From positions 1 through 64,000 of the forward strand of contig JAZNZX010000074.1 in NCBI GenBank assembly GCA_045595185.1: 64,000 nt of DNA, read 5' to 3'. The notes under the pieces are model-generated. The model was not told the DNA's origin. It worked only from the letters and a program-made list of their open reading frames with translations, and did not search any database. This DNA is from Fimenecus sp045595185 (GTDB lineage: Bacteria; Bacillota; Clostridia; Oscillospirales; Acutalibacteraceae). Position 1 is the stretch's first letter. Each line of letters begins with the position of its first letter. Below, piece after piece: positions 1-7,865 of the stretch. Made by a program: the position numbers and the translations under genes.

Positions 1-711
1 TTTATTTTTAGTTGCCAATTTGCGAAGACTTGCTTGCTCGTCTTCAGTAGCACTTGGGTGATGCACCTCAATGCCGTCAAGACCTAATTCTTTATATTCA
101 AGAATGTTTTCAACACAACCGCTAAGAATCGGGTGTGCAAGAATTGCAATACCGCCTGCGGTGTGAATGGCTTCAATAACATCCTTGATGTTTTCGTATT
201 TTGGAGTAACAAGAATTGAGTCCTCACCGTCTTTTGTGAAATGCTTCTTGAAAAGGTCACCATTAAATGAGTTCGTGTAGCCACATTCAATAAGAGCCTG
301 CATCATGTGTTTTTTATAAAGGTTTGTAGACCCCGTAGCGCATTTCATAATGAATTCTGTGGTGATGGGGTAACGCTTTGCAACTTGAAGCATCATAAAG
401 TGAGCGGCTTTTTTGCGTGCCAAAGAATTTCTTTTGCAAAGACCTTCAAGCATATCGGGACTATCGGGTAAATAGCAAAGAATATGAACATTTTTATTGT
501 TTGTTTCGTCTGTGGCAGAAAGCTCAACACCGGGGATAACCTGAACCCCGTGACGTGTGCCGATAATCTTTCCGCGAACAGTTCCGGCAAGGCAATCGTG
601 GTCAGTAATCGCAATTGCTTCAATACCTTTTTTCTTTGCAAAAATAATTAAATCTTCAATGCCTAAACTGCCGTCAGACAATCTTGTGTGACAATGTAAA
701 TCTCCGCTCAA
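1..711 (-). CDS. PHP-domain metal-dependent phosphoesterase (3' end outside window)
   Basis: The N-terminal 237 codons of a PHP-superfamily phosphoesterase (TrpH/YciV-like, COG0613) are present; the 3' end lies beyond base 1. Reading starts at a TTG (709-711) with an ideal GGAGG eight bases upstream, which is why an ATG-only search misses it. Visible motifs are the first metal-binding H-x-H (GDLHCHTRLSDG, about residues 3-14), ITDHD (about 40) and a later AHP segment (about 200). Family members hydrolyse phosphoesters such as 3',5'-nucleoside bisphosphates or short RNA 5' ends; the substrate here is unknown. It has its own promoter and stands apart from the thrS transcript that ends upstream of it. 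Confidence 0.88.
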   Translation of the reverse strand, partial: MSGDLHCHTRLSDGSLGIEDLIIFAKKKGIEAIAITDHDCLAGTVRGKIIGTRHGVQVIPGVELSATDETNNKNVHILCYLPDSPDMLEGLCKRNSLARKKAAHFMMLQVAKRYPITTEFIMKCATGSTNLYKKHMMQALIECGYTNSFNGDLFKKHFTKDGEDSILVTPKYENIKDVIEAIHTAGGIAILAHPILSGCVENILEYKELGLDGIEVHHPSATEDEQASLRKLATKNK

Positions 712-780
712 AATAAATACCTCCAATGAGTTTGCCGTTTTACATGCAAAAATGCGTATAGCCCCTCAATATATGACACC

Positions 781-809
781 ATTATACTACATTTTAGTAG
801 AAAAATCAA
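781..809 (-). promoter_or_regulatory. Sigma-A promoter of the PHP gene
   Basis: On the minus strand a TTGATT -35 (804-809) and a perfect TATAAT -10 (781-786) are separated by 17 bases. It sits about 70 bases upstream of the TTG start. Confidence 0.7.
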
Positions 810-854
810 GAAAAATAGAAAATTTTAGTCTAAAAATATATTTTACAATAAAAA

Positions 855-904
855 TTTGTGCCATTAGTAGAATTTCTAATCATAATTTCTACTAATGGCA
901 CAAA
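855..904 (-). terminator. Intrinsic terminator of the thrS-metallophosphoesterase transcript
   Basis: A perfect 18-bp inverted repeat (855-872 with 887-904, 14-base loop) lies ten bases beyond the metallophosphoesterase stop. On the minus strand it is followed by AATTTTTATT, a U-rich tail. It is A/T-rich at the ends, so it can also terminate in the other direction. Confidence 0.8.
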
Positions 905-914
905 ATATTTTTTA

Positions 915-2537
915 TTAGCCTTTTAAATATTCCTTGTATTTTATCTGATTTACAATGTAACCGATAAGAAGAACGGGAACACCAATGCAGATAATCGGAA
1001 TAAGGAATATAAGCAAAAGAAGAATTGCAATAATTATAATCGGCAAGCCTTTTTTACTGTCTTTAACCGTGTTAGGCTTTTCAGGTGGTTCGGGCTGAGG
1101 ACCAACTTCGTCACCCTCGTAAACTGGCATAATAGGCATAATCGCGTCATAAGAGGGGATTCCGCTGTTGTAAAGCAAGGGCTCAACAATTCCGCGAACT
1201 GTATCAGAAACCTTAATAAGCTTTTTAAGCGGAATATGTAATACCTTAATAATAGAATCGATAATGTTTATAAGACCGATTGCAATTTTGTATTCATTAT
1301 CCTCGGGTGTGTAAAGGCTCTTACCACCATAAAGGTTAAGTACAAGGTCAACAATGAAGTCAACAACACTCTTATCCTTAATGTCTGCGTAATCTTCTTT
1401 CTTGAGTCCTGTTTCTGCTCTTGTCCAGTTGCCCACTGTACCGATTTTAAGCTTGTTGAGAGCCTTGAAAATGGGCTTGATAAGCCAACCGATTTTGTAA
1501 CTTACCTTTTTCTTTATACTGATTGCAGTTGCCATATCGGCGAATTTGTCAATATCTTCACCTGCGGCTTTGATTACATCCCTAATCATACCAATCAGGT
1601 GGTCTGCAAGGTAGGTCTGCAAATCTTTGTCCTTGGTGTTGATGTTTGCAGGTTCGGTGATAAAATCGGTTGTGGTTGAAACCATTTTGCTTTCCGCGTC
1701 AAAAACAACAGTTCTGATTGTTGCAGGATATCCAATTGTTGAAGCAGTTGAGATATCATAGAAATAGTTCCCCTTGGGGCTTACGTGCTTGTCAATGTCG
1801 TGTACGTGAGTGTGGCCTGTGAGCATAAACTGAATGCCCATATCAGCGAGTTGCTCACGGCGAATATCATAATCGCCCATCATATCGCCCTTGCCAATAA
1901 TCTCATACATAGGTGATGGCGCAATAAGAGGGTGGTGAGTCATTGCGATTATGAACTGACCATTTGCTTTCGCATCCTCTGCCTGAGCTTTAATCCATTC
2001 AAAGCATTCGTCAGAAAAACCGCTTTTGCCGTTTCTGTTTGTGTCGTCATTAAGAGCGAAAAGACGATATCCGTCAGCTAACTGAATAATATACGACATG
2101 CTTTCTTCGTGAACTGCAAGTGCCTCGTCAGGACCGAATTCCTTGTACATATCGAAAAGCTCTTCACGTTTTGCGGCGGGTGTGGGAATTCTCTCGTCAC
2201 CCTCATATCTGTGGGTCATGCCGTCCCATTTATAATCGTGAGTAGCAGTGAGCACATAAACGCGTTTACCCTTTGATTTTAAATCGCGGAGCATTTCGAT
2301 AAACTCTTTATGCGAATCATAATCGCCGTTGCTTGTTGTGTCACCTGAAAGAAGAACAATATCAGTTCTTGTGTCATTGGCAATCTGTGTGAATGCTGCT
2401 TCAAGTAATTCGCGAGCTTCTGCTAATAAAACGCCACTCTTGTTGTCGGCAGTTTCATAAGCCTCGCCGGATGTGCCGAGTTTTTTTGAGTAATAATGTG
2501 TGTCGGTAATAACCGTTACGGTAAGTGGATTTGACAT
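915..2537 (-). CDS. Membrane-anchored calcineurin-like metallophosphoesterase
   Basis: 540 residues. An N-terminal PF00149 domain shows D-x-H (D12, H14 in DTHYY), GDTTSNG (about 65-71), MTHHPL (about 200) and GHTHVHD (about 245), the usual two-metal ligand set. The Gly-Asn-His motif reads ATHD (about 98-101), so the Asn is replaced by Thr. The C-terminus carries about 40 hydrophobic residues after a proline-rich stretch, so the enzyme is predicted to be tail-anchored with the catalytic domain in the cytoplasm; no signal peptide is seen. It starts 11 bases after the thrS stop with SD AAGGTGA, so it should be cotranscribed with thrS under T-box control. The substrate is unknown. Confidence 0.85.
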   Translation of the reverse strand: MSNPLTVTVITDTHYYSKKLGTSGEAYETADNKSGVLLAEARELLEAAFTQIANDTRTDIVLLSGDTTSNGDYDSHKEFIEMLRDLKSKGKRVYVLTATHDYKWDGMTHRYEGDERIPTPAAKREELFDMYKEFGPDEALAVHEESMSYIIQLADGYRLFALNDDTNRNGKSGFSDECFEWIKAQAEDAKANGQFIIAMTHHPLIAPSPMYEIIGKGDMMGDYDIRREQLADMGIQFMLTGHTHVHDIDKHVSPKGNYFYDISTASTIGYPATIRTVVFDAESKMVSTTTDFITEPANINTKDKDLQTYLADHLIGMIRDVIKAAGEDIDKFADMATAISIKKKVSYKIGWLIKPIFKALNKLKIGTVGNWTRAETGLKKEDYADIKDKSVVDFIVDLVLNLYGGKSLYTPEDNEYKIAIGLINIIDSIIKVLHIPLKKLIKVSDTVRGIVEPLLYNSGIPSYDAIMPIMPVYEGDEVGPQPEPPEKPNTVKDSKKGLPIIIIAILLLLIFLIPIICIGVPVLLIGYIVNQIKYKEYLKG

Positions 2538-2548
2538 AAAAATTCACC

Positions 2549-4498
2549 TTATCTTACTTTATTATCAATTTCTTCTTTAAGCATTGCAGCGAAAGCGCCA
2601 AATTCCATTGAACCAATGTCACCCTGACCGCGTTTGCTAACGGAAACTGTACCATCTTCAACTTCCTTGTCACCAACGATAATCCAATAGGGGAGCTTTT
2701 GAAGTCTTGATTCGCGAATTTTATATCCTGTCTTTTCGCTTCTGTCGTCAACAGTAACGCGCATGCCCATTTTTTCAAGCTCTTTCTTGATTTCAAAAGC
2801 CTTGTCGTGATGTCTGTCAGCAATAGGAAGAATTCTTACCTGTTCAGGAGCAAGCCAGAGTGGGAAAGCACCTGCATATTTTTCAATAAGAAGAGCAAGT
2901 GTACGCTCATAGCAACCGATTGATGTTCTGTGAATAATGTATGGGTTTTTCTTTGTGCCGTCTTTGTCTGTGTATTCCATACCGAACTTTTCAGCAAGAA
3001 GCTGGTCAACCTGAATTGTGATGAGAGTATCCTCTTTACCGAATACGTTCTTAATCTGAATATCAAGCTTAGGGCCATAGAATGCTGCTTCACCAATACC
3101 AACCTTGTATTCAATTCCAAGGTGGTCAAGAATTTTGCCCATAATTCCCTGTGCTTCATCCCACTGTTCAGGTGTACCAATATACTTTTCTGTATCAGCA
3201 GGGTCCCACTGTGAGAAACGATATGAAACATCTTCGTAAAGACCAAGAGTTTTAAGCATATAGATTGCAAGCTCAAGACAACCCTTGAATTCCTCTTCAA
3301 GCTGTTCAGGAGTACACATCAAATGACCCTCTGAAATTGTGAACTGACGAACACGGATAAGACCGTGCATTTCGCCCGATGCTTCGTTTCTGAAAAGTGT
3401 TGATGTTTCATTATATCTTAACGGCAAATCTCTGTATGAACGGGGACGGTTGAGATATGCTTGATATTGGAATGGACAAGTCATTGGACGAAGTGCGAAT
3501 ACTTCTTCGCCCTCTTCCTCTTTTGCGGGGTCGCCAAGTACAAACATACCGTCAAGATAGTGGTCCCAGTGACCTGAAACTTTATAAAGGTCACTCTTTG
3601 CCATAAATGGTGTCTTTGTAAGCAACCAACCGCGTCTTTGTTCTTCGTCTTCTACCCAACGCTGAAGAGTTTGAATAATTCTTGCGCCTTTAGGGAGCAT
3701 AATTGGAAGACCTTGACCAATTAACTCACTTGTTGTAAAGAGCTCAAGTTCGCGACCTAATTTGTTGTGGTCACGCTTTCTTGCTTCTTCAAGTTGAGCT
3801 AAATGCTCGTCGAGTGCTGATTGTTTTGGGAATGCAGTTGCATAAATTCTTTGGAGCATTTTGTTCTTTTCGTTACCTCTCCAGTAAGCACCTGTACAAG
3901 ATGTGAGCTTGAATGCCTTAACTGCACCCGTTGACATAAGGTGAGGACCTGCACAAAGCTCGGTGAATTCACCTTGCCTGTAGAATGAAATTGGCTCGCC
4001 CTTGTCAGCGTGTTCTTGAATTAACTCAACCTTGTAGATTTCGCCCTTTTCTTCCATCATAGCAAGTGCTTCAGCAGGTGAGAGTTCAAACTTTTCAAGA
4101 GGTAAATCCTCTTTAACGATTTTCTTCATTTCTGCTTCGATTTTTTCAAGAATTTCGGGAGTAAATGAAACCTCTGAATCAAAGTCATAATAGAAACCAT
4201 TGTCAACTGATGGTCCGATAGCAAGTTTTGTTTCAGGGTAAAGTCTTTTAACAGCCTGAGCCATAATGTGAGATGCAGTATGCCAGAATGTCTTTTTACC
4301 CTCGATTTCATCAAATGTCACGATTTCAAGAGCACAGTCTTCATTGACAGCAGTTCTTAAATCACAGTAATTTCCGTTAATTTTACCACCACATGCAGAT
4401 TTGTATAAACCCATACCAATAGATTTAGCAATCTCTGCAACAGTAGTACCGGCTTCGTATTCTTTAATAACGTCGCCTTTAAGTGTTACCTTAATCAT
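2549..4498 (-). CDS. thrS: Threonyl-tRNA synthetase
   Basis: 649 residues, full length. It charges tRNA-Thr in the cytoplasm. Domains in order are TGS (1-61), the editing-like HxxxH domain (HTASHIMAQ, about 73-81), the class II catalytic core (motif 2 around RNETSTLFRNEASGEMHG; zinc ligands Cys in MTCPF and His in SEGH and IIHR), and an HGTP anticodon-binding domain from about residue 545. The ATG is preceded by AAGGAG. Expression should depend on uncharged tRNA-Thr through the T-box leader at 4640-4902. Between leader and start lies about 140 bases of repeat DNA (see 4532-4579). Confidence 0.98.
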   Translation of the reverse strand: MIKVTLKGDVIKEYEAGTTVAEIAKSIGMGLYKSACGGKINGNYCDLRTAVNEDCALEIVTFDEIEGKKTFWHTASHIMAQAVKRLYPETKLAIGPSVDNGFYYDFDSEVSFTPEILEKIEAEMKKIVKEDLPLEKFELSPAEALAMMEEKGEIYKVELIQEHADKGEPISFYRQGEFTELCAGPHLMSTGAVKAFKLTSCTGAYWRGNEKNKMLQRIYATAFPKQSALDEHLAQLEEARKRDHNKLGRELELFTTSELIGQGLPIMLPKGARIIQTLQRWVEDEEQRRGWLLTKTPFMAKSDLYKVSGHWDHYLDGMFVLGDPAKEEEGEEVFALRPMTCPFQYQAYLNRPRSYRDLPLRYNETSTLFRNEASGEMHGLIRVRQFTISEGHLMCTPEQLEEEFKGCLELAIYMLKTLGLYEDVSYRFSQWDPADTEKYIGTPEQWDEAQGIMGKILDHLGIEYKVGIGEAAFYGPKLDIQIKNVFGKEDTLITIQVDQLLAEKFGMEYTDKDGTKKNPYIIHRTSIGCYERTLALLIEKYAGAFPLWLAPEQVRILPIADRHHDKAFEIKKELEKMGMRVTVDDRSEKTGYKIRESRLQKLPYWIIVGDKEVEDGTVSVSKRGQGDIGSMEFGAFAAMLKEEIDNKVR

Positions 4499-4531
4499 AA
4501 ATATATCTCCTTTTCATTGGGGATGCAATTT

Positions 4532-4579
4532 GCCTCCCTTGTTAAAGGGAGGGGGACCGCGTTAGCGGTGGAGGGATTC
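4532..4579. repeat. 48-bp direct repeat, copy 1
   Basis: Identical over all 48 bases and in the same orientation as 4981-5028. It contains two internal hairpins (CTCCCTT/AAGGGAG and ACCGC/GCGGT). It lies inside the thrS 5' untranslated region, between the T-box terminator and the thrS SD. Next to it, at about 4613-4637, is another G+C-rich palindromic stretch (GGGTCGGCGTGCTCGACGAA) that looks like a second inserted repeat. Confidence 0.9.
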
Positions 4580-4639
4580 CTCCTTTTACATCCTACAAAT
4601 AATTACTTATCGTAGGGGTCGGCGTGCTCGACGAACCGA

Positions 4640-4902
4640 AAAAAAAGCACTTCACCCTGAAAAACAGGATGAAATGCTATAAATACAACATTCCACGGTT
4701 CCACCCGTATTGCAAAACAACAAAACTATTTTGCCACTCAAAAGACTTTAACGCAGTCCATACGATTGGCTTATTCAGTAAAACCGTTTTCACCAATGCT
4801 CGAAAGTGGTCTTCGGATACTGAATTGATTTCTCGCACCAACCGAAATCTCTCTGCAAATTCTTTGTTATCCGTCGTTCTTTCTCAACGCTTTCAAAATA
4901 TC
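4640..4902 (-). promoter_or_regulatory. T-box riboswitch leader (threonine) of thrS
   Basis: On the minus strand the conserved T-box GGGTGGAACCGTGG is at 4693-4706. It is followed by an intrinsic terminator (13-bp stem 4647-4659/4665-4677, five-base loop, then CTTTTTTTT). Stem I elements are visible upstream (AGAGAGA, GGTTGGTGCGAGAAATC, AGTA). A likely specifier ACC (Thr) is at 4808-4810 within CCGAAGACCACTT. Uncharged tRNA-Thr should stabilise the antiterminator and allow thrS and the metallophosphoesterase to be transcribed. The specifier assignment is by eye; the T-box and terminator are clear. Confidence 0.93.
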
Positions 4903-4908
4903 ATATAT

Positions 4909-4937
4909 ATTTTATACTGATTTCGTCTTAATGTCAA
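4909..4937 (-). promoter_or_regulatory. Sigma-A promoter of the thrS T-box transcript
   Basis: Perfect TTGACA -35 (4932-4937), 17-base spacer and TAAAAT -10 (4909-4914) on the minus strand. This places the transcript start near 4902. Confidence 0.85.
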
Positions 4938-4955
4938 CACCAAAAATTATTTTTC

Positions 4956-5183
4956 AAATTATAATTTATCGGGGAGAAAAGCCTCCCTTGTTAAAGGGAG
5001 GGGGACCGCGTTAGCGGTGGAGGGATTCATTACACAACAACAGGAATCCCCTCGCCACTTCGTGGCCCTCTCCATTACTCGCCTGTCGGCTCAGACAGTG
5101 CTAATTCGGCATCCACCGGATGCCCGCACCCTTTGACAAGGGGCGCATAACGTTCTATCTGCTTCCCCGATAAACTCCAATTT
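4956..5183. mobile_element. MITE-like intergenic element with imperfect terminal inverted repeats
   Basis: About 228 bp with no coding capacity. The left end reads AAATTATAATTTATCGGGGA (4956-4975). The inverted right end (5162-5183) reads AAATTGGAGTTTATCGGGGA, matching at 17 of 20 positions. The interior holds the 48-bp repeat (4981-5028) and a module (about 5068-5131) that recurs inverted at 36756-36819. The same pair of end motifs bounds 10943-11038. No transposase is near, so the mobility mechanism is unknown; classing it as a non-autonomous element is inference. Confidence 0.6.
4981..5028. repeat. 48-bp direct repeat, copy 2
   Basis: Exact second copy of 4532-4579, located inside the element at 4956-5183. 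Together the two copies bracket the thrS promoter and the whole T-box leader. Confidence 0.9.
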
Positions 5184-5203
5184 ATATTAAAACCGTTTAT
5201 TTG

Positions 5204-6058
5204 TTATTCCCACTCAATCAATTCCTTGTTTTTATTAAACCGTTCATATCTACTCCAACGATATCCGTCGGGACAATCAAAAAAGACATATTCAGGCTTT
5301 TCTACTGTTCCATTTTGCGGAATTTTAATAAAATCGCTCCAGGTTCCCCTTGAACCGTCTTCTAAAGAAATATATTCCACCTTAAGATATTCCTCTTCAG
5401 GGTTATCGAAATAAATAAACAAAACATCACCTAACCTGTATGTTTCCGTGTTAAGATTTGCGATTGTATATTCATATGAAGAAATATATGTTGAATGGTT
5501 ATACTTATATCTGTTACTTATATTGATGCCGAATAATTTTACAGAATTTATGTGGTAAATGTCAAAATGCTCGTCCTGACTTTGCGGAACATATATTCTG
5601 TGAACAACACCGTTATGCTCAATTTCAGTAAGTAATTCTATAGGCTCACCGTCACTTTTGTTTTCAACAATCCATTGTTCAGCCTCCTGAACAGTATATG
5701 AACGAGCAACATCGGCAATATCTATTGCAATGTTTGATATCAGTGCACACATAAAATATATTAACGGTATTGAAATGACAGAAAAAATTATTTTGAATAT
5801 CCTTACTGTCAATAACTTCTTTTTATTTGCATTTTTCAACGCAAGACCTAATTCATCAGGGCTTCCCATTTCATCAATAACTCTTTTTGTAATTTCTTTT
5901 TTATCATCACAGTTATTGCTGAAATCTTCATACATATCATCCATATGATTTGAAAGCTCTTCATAGATTCGTGTATGTAATTTGTTGTAGTGAATATGGT
6001 TTAATACCTTGCCTATAAATATTTTCTTTTCAGTATCAAAATCTTTTATTTCTCTCAT
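5204..6058 (-). CDS. Permease-prefix-domain membrane protein, paralog 1
   Basis: 284 residues. Residues 1-80 match the permease prefix domain 1/DUF1700-type helical domain (HIHYNKLHTRIYEELSNHMD, then DEMGSPDELG). A single strong transmembrane segment follows at about 86-112, then about 170 residues predicted to be outside the cell, ending in an aromatic, charged tail. No ABC permease or other catalytic part follows the prefix. It is a clear paralog of the next gene (shared NHMDDMY, DEMG-PDELGL and PQNGT motifs). It is the last gene of a PadR-headed operon, 34 bases after its paralog; function unknown. Confidence 0.8.
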   Translation of the reverse strand: MREIKDFDTEKKIFIGKVLNHIHYNKLHTRIYEELSNHMDDMYEDFSNNCDDKKEITKRVIDEMGSPDELGLALKNANKKKLLTVRIFKIIFSVISIPLIYFMCALISNIAIDIADVARSYTVQEAEQWIVENKSDGEPIELLTEIEHNGVVHRIYVPQSQDEHFDIYHINSVKLFGINISNRYKYNHSTYISSYEYTIANLNTETYRLGDVLFIYFDNPEEEYLKVEYISLEDGSRGTWSDFIKIPQNGTVEKPEYVFFDCPDGYRWSRYERFNKNKELIEWE

Positions 6059-6092
6059 AAAATCACCATCTTTTGTAATGTGATAATATTTT

Positions 6093-6947
6093 TTACTTAA
6101 TCAATTCCTTATTCTCATCAAATTCTTCTGTATAACTCCAATAGTATCCTTCAGGCAAATCAATCAAAACAGAAACAGGGTTGTCGTAAGTTCCGTTTTG
6201 AGGATATTCTATGAAATCACTCAAATAAGGTTCAAGACTACTGTCTGAATAAACAGGCTTTAAATACATCTTGTAATATTTTGCCTCTGTAGGTGCAGTC
6301 AATACAAGTAAATAATCAGGTGAATGATAATCTAAATTAAAATGATGAAAATCACTGTATCCACCACTGCTACATCCAAAGTACAAGAATTTATCCTTAC
6401 AGCTTTTCCCTAAAACTGTAATTGATTCAGTATGTATGCATACAAAACTACCTTCAGGTTGTTCGTCAGGAACATAATATCTTGATACTTTTCCGTTGTG
6501 GTCTGCCTCGGCAAAAAGTCTTATGGGTTTGCCCTCGTTGTATTTTTCACTCATCTGTATTTCTAATGTTGCTATATCAACAGCTTTATAATATTCCTTG
6601 ATTTCCATAATTGGGTCATACAGCACTGTTTGACAAAAGATTAAAGCAGGAATAATTGATAATGTTAATGTGACCTTAAATATCCTTACGATACGCAAAA
6701 TCTTCTTGTTTGCTTCTTTTAATTCAAGACCTAATTCGTCAGGGTCACCCATTTCATCAACAACTTTTTTAGCCAGGTCAAGTTCGTTGTCAAAATCATT
6801 CTTAAAATCATCATACATATCGTCCATATGATTTTCGATTTCTTCTTTAATTCTTTTCCGGAGTTTTTTGTAATGAATATGATATAAAACCCGTTCTATG
6901 TAAAATTCTTTGGCTTCATTAAAAGATGAGAAATATCTCATAAACAT
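6093..6947 (-). CDS. Permease-prefix-domain membrane protein, paralog 2
   Basis: 284 residues with the same layout as its neighbour: cytoplasmic helical prefix (ENHMDDMYDDF, about 37-47; DEMGDPDELG), one membrane segment at about 88-110, and an external domain with PQNGTYDNP and a terminal WSY-EEF-ENKELI tail. The second Met (6941) aligns with the paralog's start and may be the true one; SD GGTGGTGA lies upstream of both. It begins 12 bases after the padR stop, as PadR-prefix pairs usually do. A signalling or membrane-stress role is plausible for the family but not shown here. Confidence 0.8.
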   Translation of the reverse strand: MFMRYFSSFNEAKEFYIERVLYHIHYKKLRKRIKEEIENHMDDMYDDFKNDFDNELDLAKKVVDEMGDPDELGLELKEANKKILRIVRIFKVTLTLSIIPALIFCQTVLYDPIMEIKEYYKAVDIATLEIQMSEKYNEGKPIRLFAEADHNGKVSRYYVPDEQPEGSFVCIHTESITVLGKSCKDKFLYFGCSSGGYSDFHHFNLDYHSPDYLLVLTAPTEAKYYKMYLKPVYSDSSLEPYLSDFIEYPQNGTYDNPVSVLIDLPEGYYWSYTEEFDENKELIK

Positions 6948-6959
6948 AATGTCACCACC

Positions 6960-7286
6960 CTATGCAAAATTCAATACTTTTCTTGCTGCGTTGGTGAATA
7001 CAAAAAATTCTTCCTTTTTGTCTGCCAATTCCTTTCTGCCTTTGTCAGTGATTTTGTAATATCTGCGTTTGCGTGCTGATTCAGTTTCTTCAATATAAGA
7101 TGTAATAAGCTTTTCATTTTCAAGAGCATGTAAAACAGGGTAGAGTGAGCCTTCTTTTAATTCAAAAACATTTTCACTCTTTCGTTTTAACTCCTTGATA
7201 ATCTGATAACCGTACATATCCTTTTGCTCAATAAGAGATAACACCAAAAGAGAAGTGTTTCCGTGCATTAAATCGCTTTTTGCCAT
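6960..7286 (-). CDS. PadR-family transcriptional regulator
   Basis: 108 residues, the usual size of a PadR-s1 protein. The winged helix includes LSLIEQKDMYGYQIIKEL (about 15-32) and the wing GSLYPVLHALENEKLI, with a basic ARKRRYYKIT strand and a short C-terminal dimer helix. SD AAGGAGGAAATATT is excellent. It heads an operon with the two permease-prefix proteins and most likely represses it, responding to an unknown ligand or membrane signal. Possible operator repeats lie over its promoter. Confidence 0.93.
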   Translation of the reverse strand: MAKSDLMHGNTSLLVLSLIEQKDMYGYQIIKELKRKSENVFELKEGSLYPVLHALENEKLITSYIEETESARKRRYYKITDKGRKELADKKEEFFVFTNAARKVLNFA

Positions 7287-7322
7287 AATATTTCCTCCTT
7301 AAAAATTATAATACCTATGTTC

Positions 7323-7371
7323 CATATGTATATGTTACAATAGTATTCACTTTTTGTCAAGTATGTATATC
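7323..7371 (-). promoter_or_regulatory. padR operon promoter with candidate operator repeats
   Basis: Minus-strand TTGACA (7355-7360), 17-base spacer and TAACAT (7332-7337). Two direct copies of ATGTATAT on the plus strand lie at 7326-7333, over the -10, and 7363-7370, just upstream of the -35. PadR proteins commonly bind ATGT/ACAT-type sites, so these are reasonable autoregulatory operators. Confidence 0.6.
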
Positions 7372-7433
7372 AAATTACTGTATATGCCTTCCTCTGATGA
7401 AGTGGTGTGATAGGGATAACCATTTAGGTTGAA

Positions 7434-7464
7434 AAAATCGGTTAGTTTTTTTAAGACCGATTTT
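7434..7464. other. Hairpin in the padR-pseudogene intergenic gap
   Basis: 9-bp inverted repeat (AAAATCGGT at 7434-7442 with ACCGATTTT at 7456-7464). On the minus strand it is followed by a T run, so it could end leftward transcription. No gene obviously needs it. Confidence 0.35.
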
Positions 7465-7489
7465 AAGGACTGCTGTCATAATGCAATTA

Positions 7490-7518
7490 TTGAATGTTTT
7501 AAATCAAGGTGATATAAT
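7490..7518 (+). promoter_or_regulatory. Sigma-A promoter upstream of the YgjP-like remnant
   Basis: TTGAAT (7490-7495), 17 bases, perfect TATAAT (7513-7518). The promoter is intact although the gene it serves is broken. Confidence 0.65.
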
Positions 7519-7555
7519 GATTATAGTTTGTAGTAAAAGGATGTGAGTCAATCCG

Positions 7556-7837
7556 ATGAATATAAATGTCAGAATCATTCGTAGTAACAGGAAAAACCTT
7601 TCAATCGAGCTGAAACCAAATGAAATTATTGCTCGTGCGCCTATGCGAATGGAAGACAAGGAGATATATAAATTCATTGAGTCAAAACAATCGTGGATTG
7701 ACAAACACCTTACGAAACAGTTTCAAAAGCAGTTTGTAATGTGCGTGCAAGTAAATGTATGGCAGAGGACTGGTCTGCAGACATCGACAAAGATTTTAAA
7801 AACCGTAGCAAGAAAAGATAAGTCTGTTTTGTATTGA
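7556..7837 (+). pseudogene. Truncated YgjP-like (DUF45) metallopeptidase remnant
   Basis: The first ~57 residues match the N-terminus of YgjP/WbmP-like zinc metallopeptidases (RSNRKNLSIEL, VRAP-type RAPMRM, YKFIESKQSWIDKHL). The zinc-binding H-E-x-x-H domain that should follow is absent. After base 7720 the +2 frame (7720-7821) gives a different coding-like stretch, VSKAVCNVRASKCMAEDW and onward to DFKNRSKKR, then a stop. That looks like the C-terminus of an unrelated small protein. The locus therefore appears to be two gene remnants joined by deletion. The protein in frame is 93 residues and probably non-functional. Confidence 0.7.
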
Positions 7838-7865
7838 ATTTTATAGTACTTATTTAAAAGTAAAA

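Noticed and set aside
2836..3300. 154-codon frame on the minus strand inside thrS
   Set aside because: A shifted-frame shadow of the thrS catalytic domain.
4624..4920. Open frame of 98 codons on the plus strand
   Set aside because: It is exactly antisense to the thrS T-box leader and has no SD; the conserved RNA explains the sequence.
4532..5028. Two identical repeats considered as a minimal CRISPR
   Set aside because: The spacing is about 400 bases, the repeats are 48 bp with internal hairpins, and a T-box fills the interval; no cas genes.
5204..7286. PadR/permease-prefix trio as an ABC efflux system
   Set aside because: No ATPase and only one membrane segment per protein.
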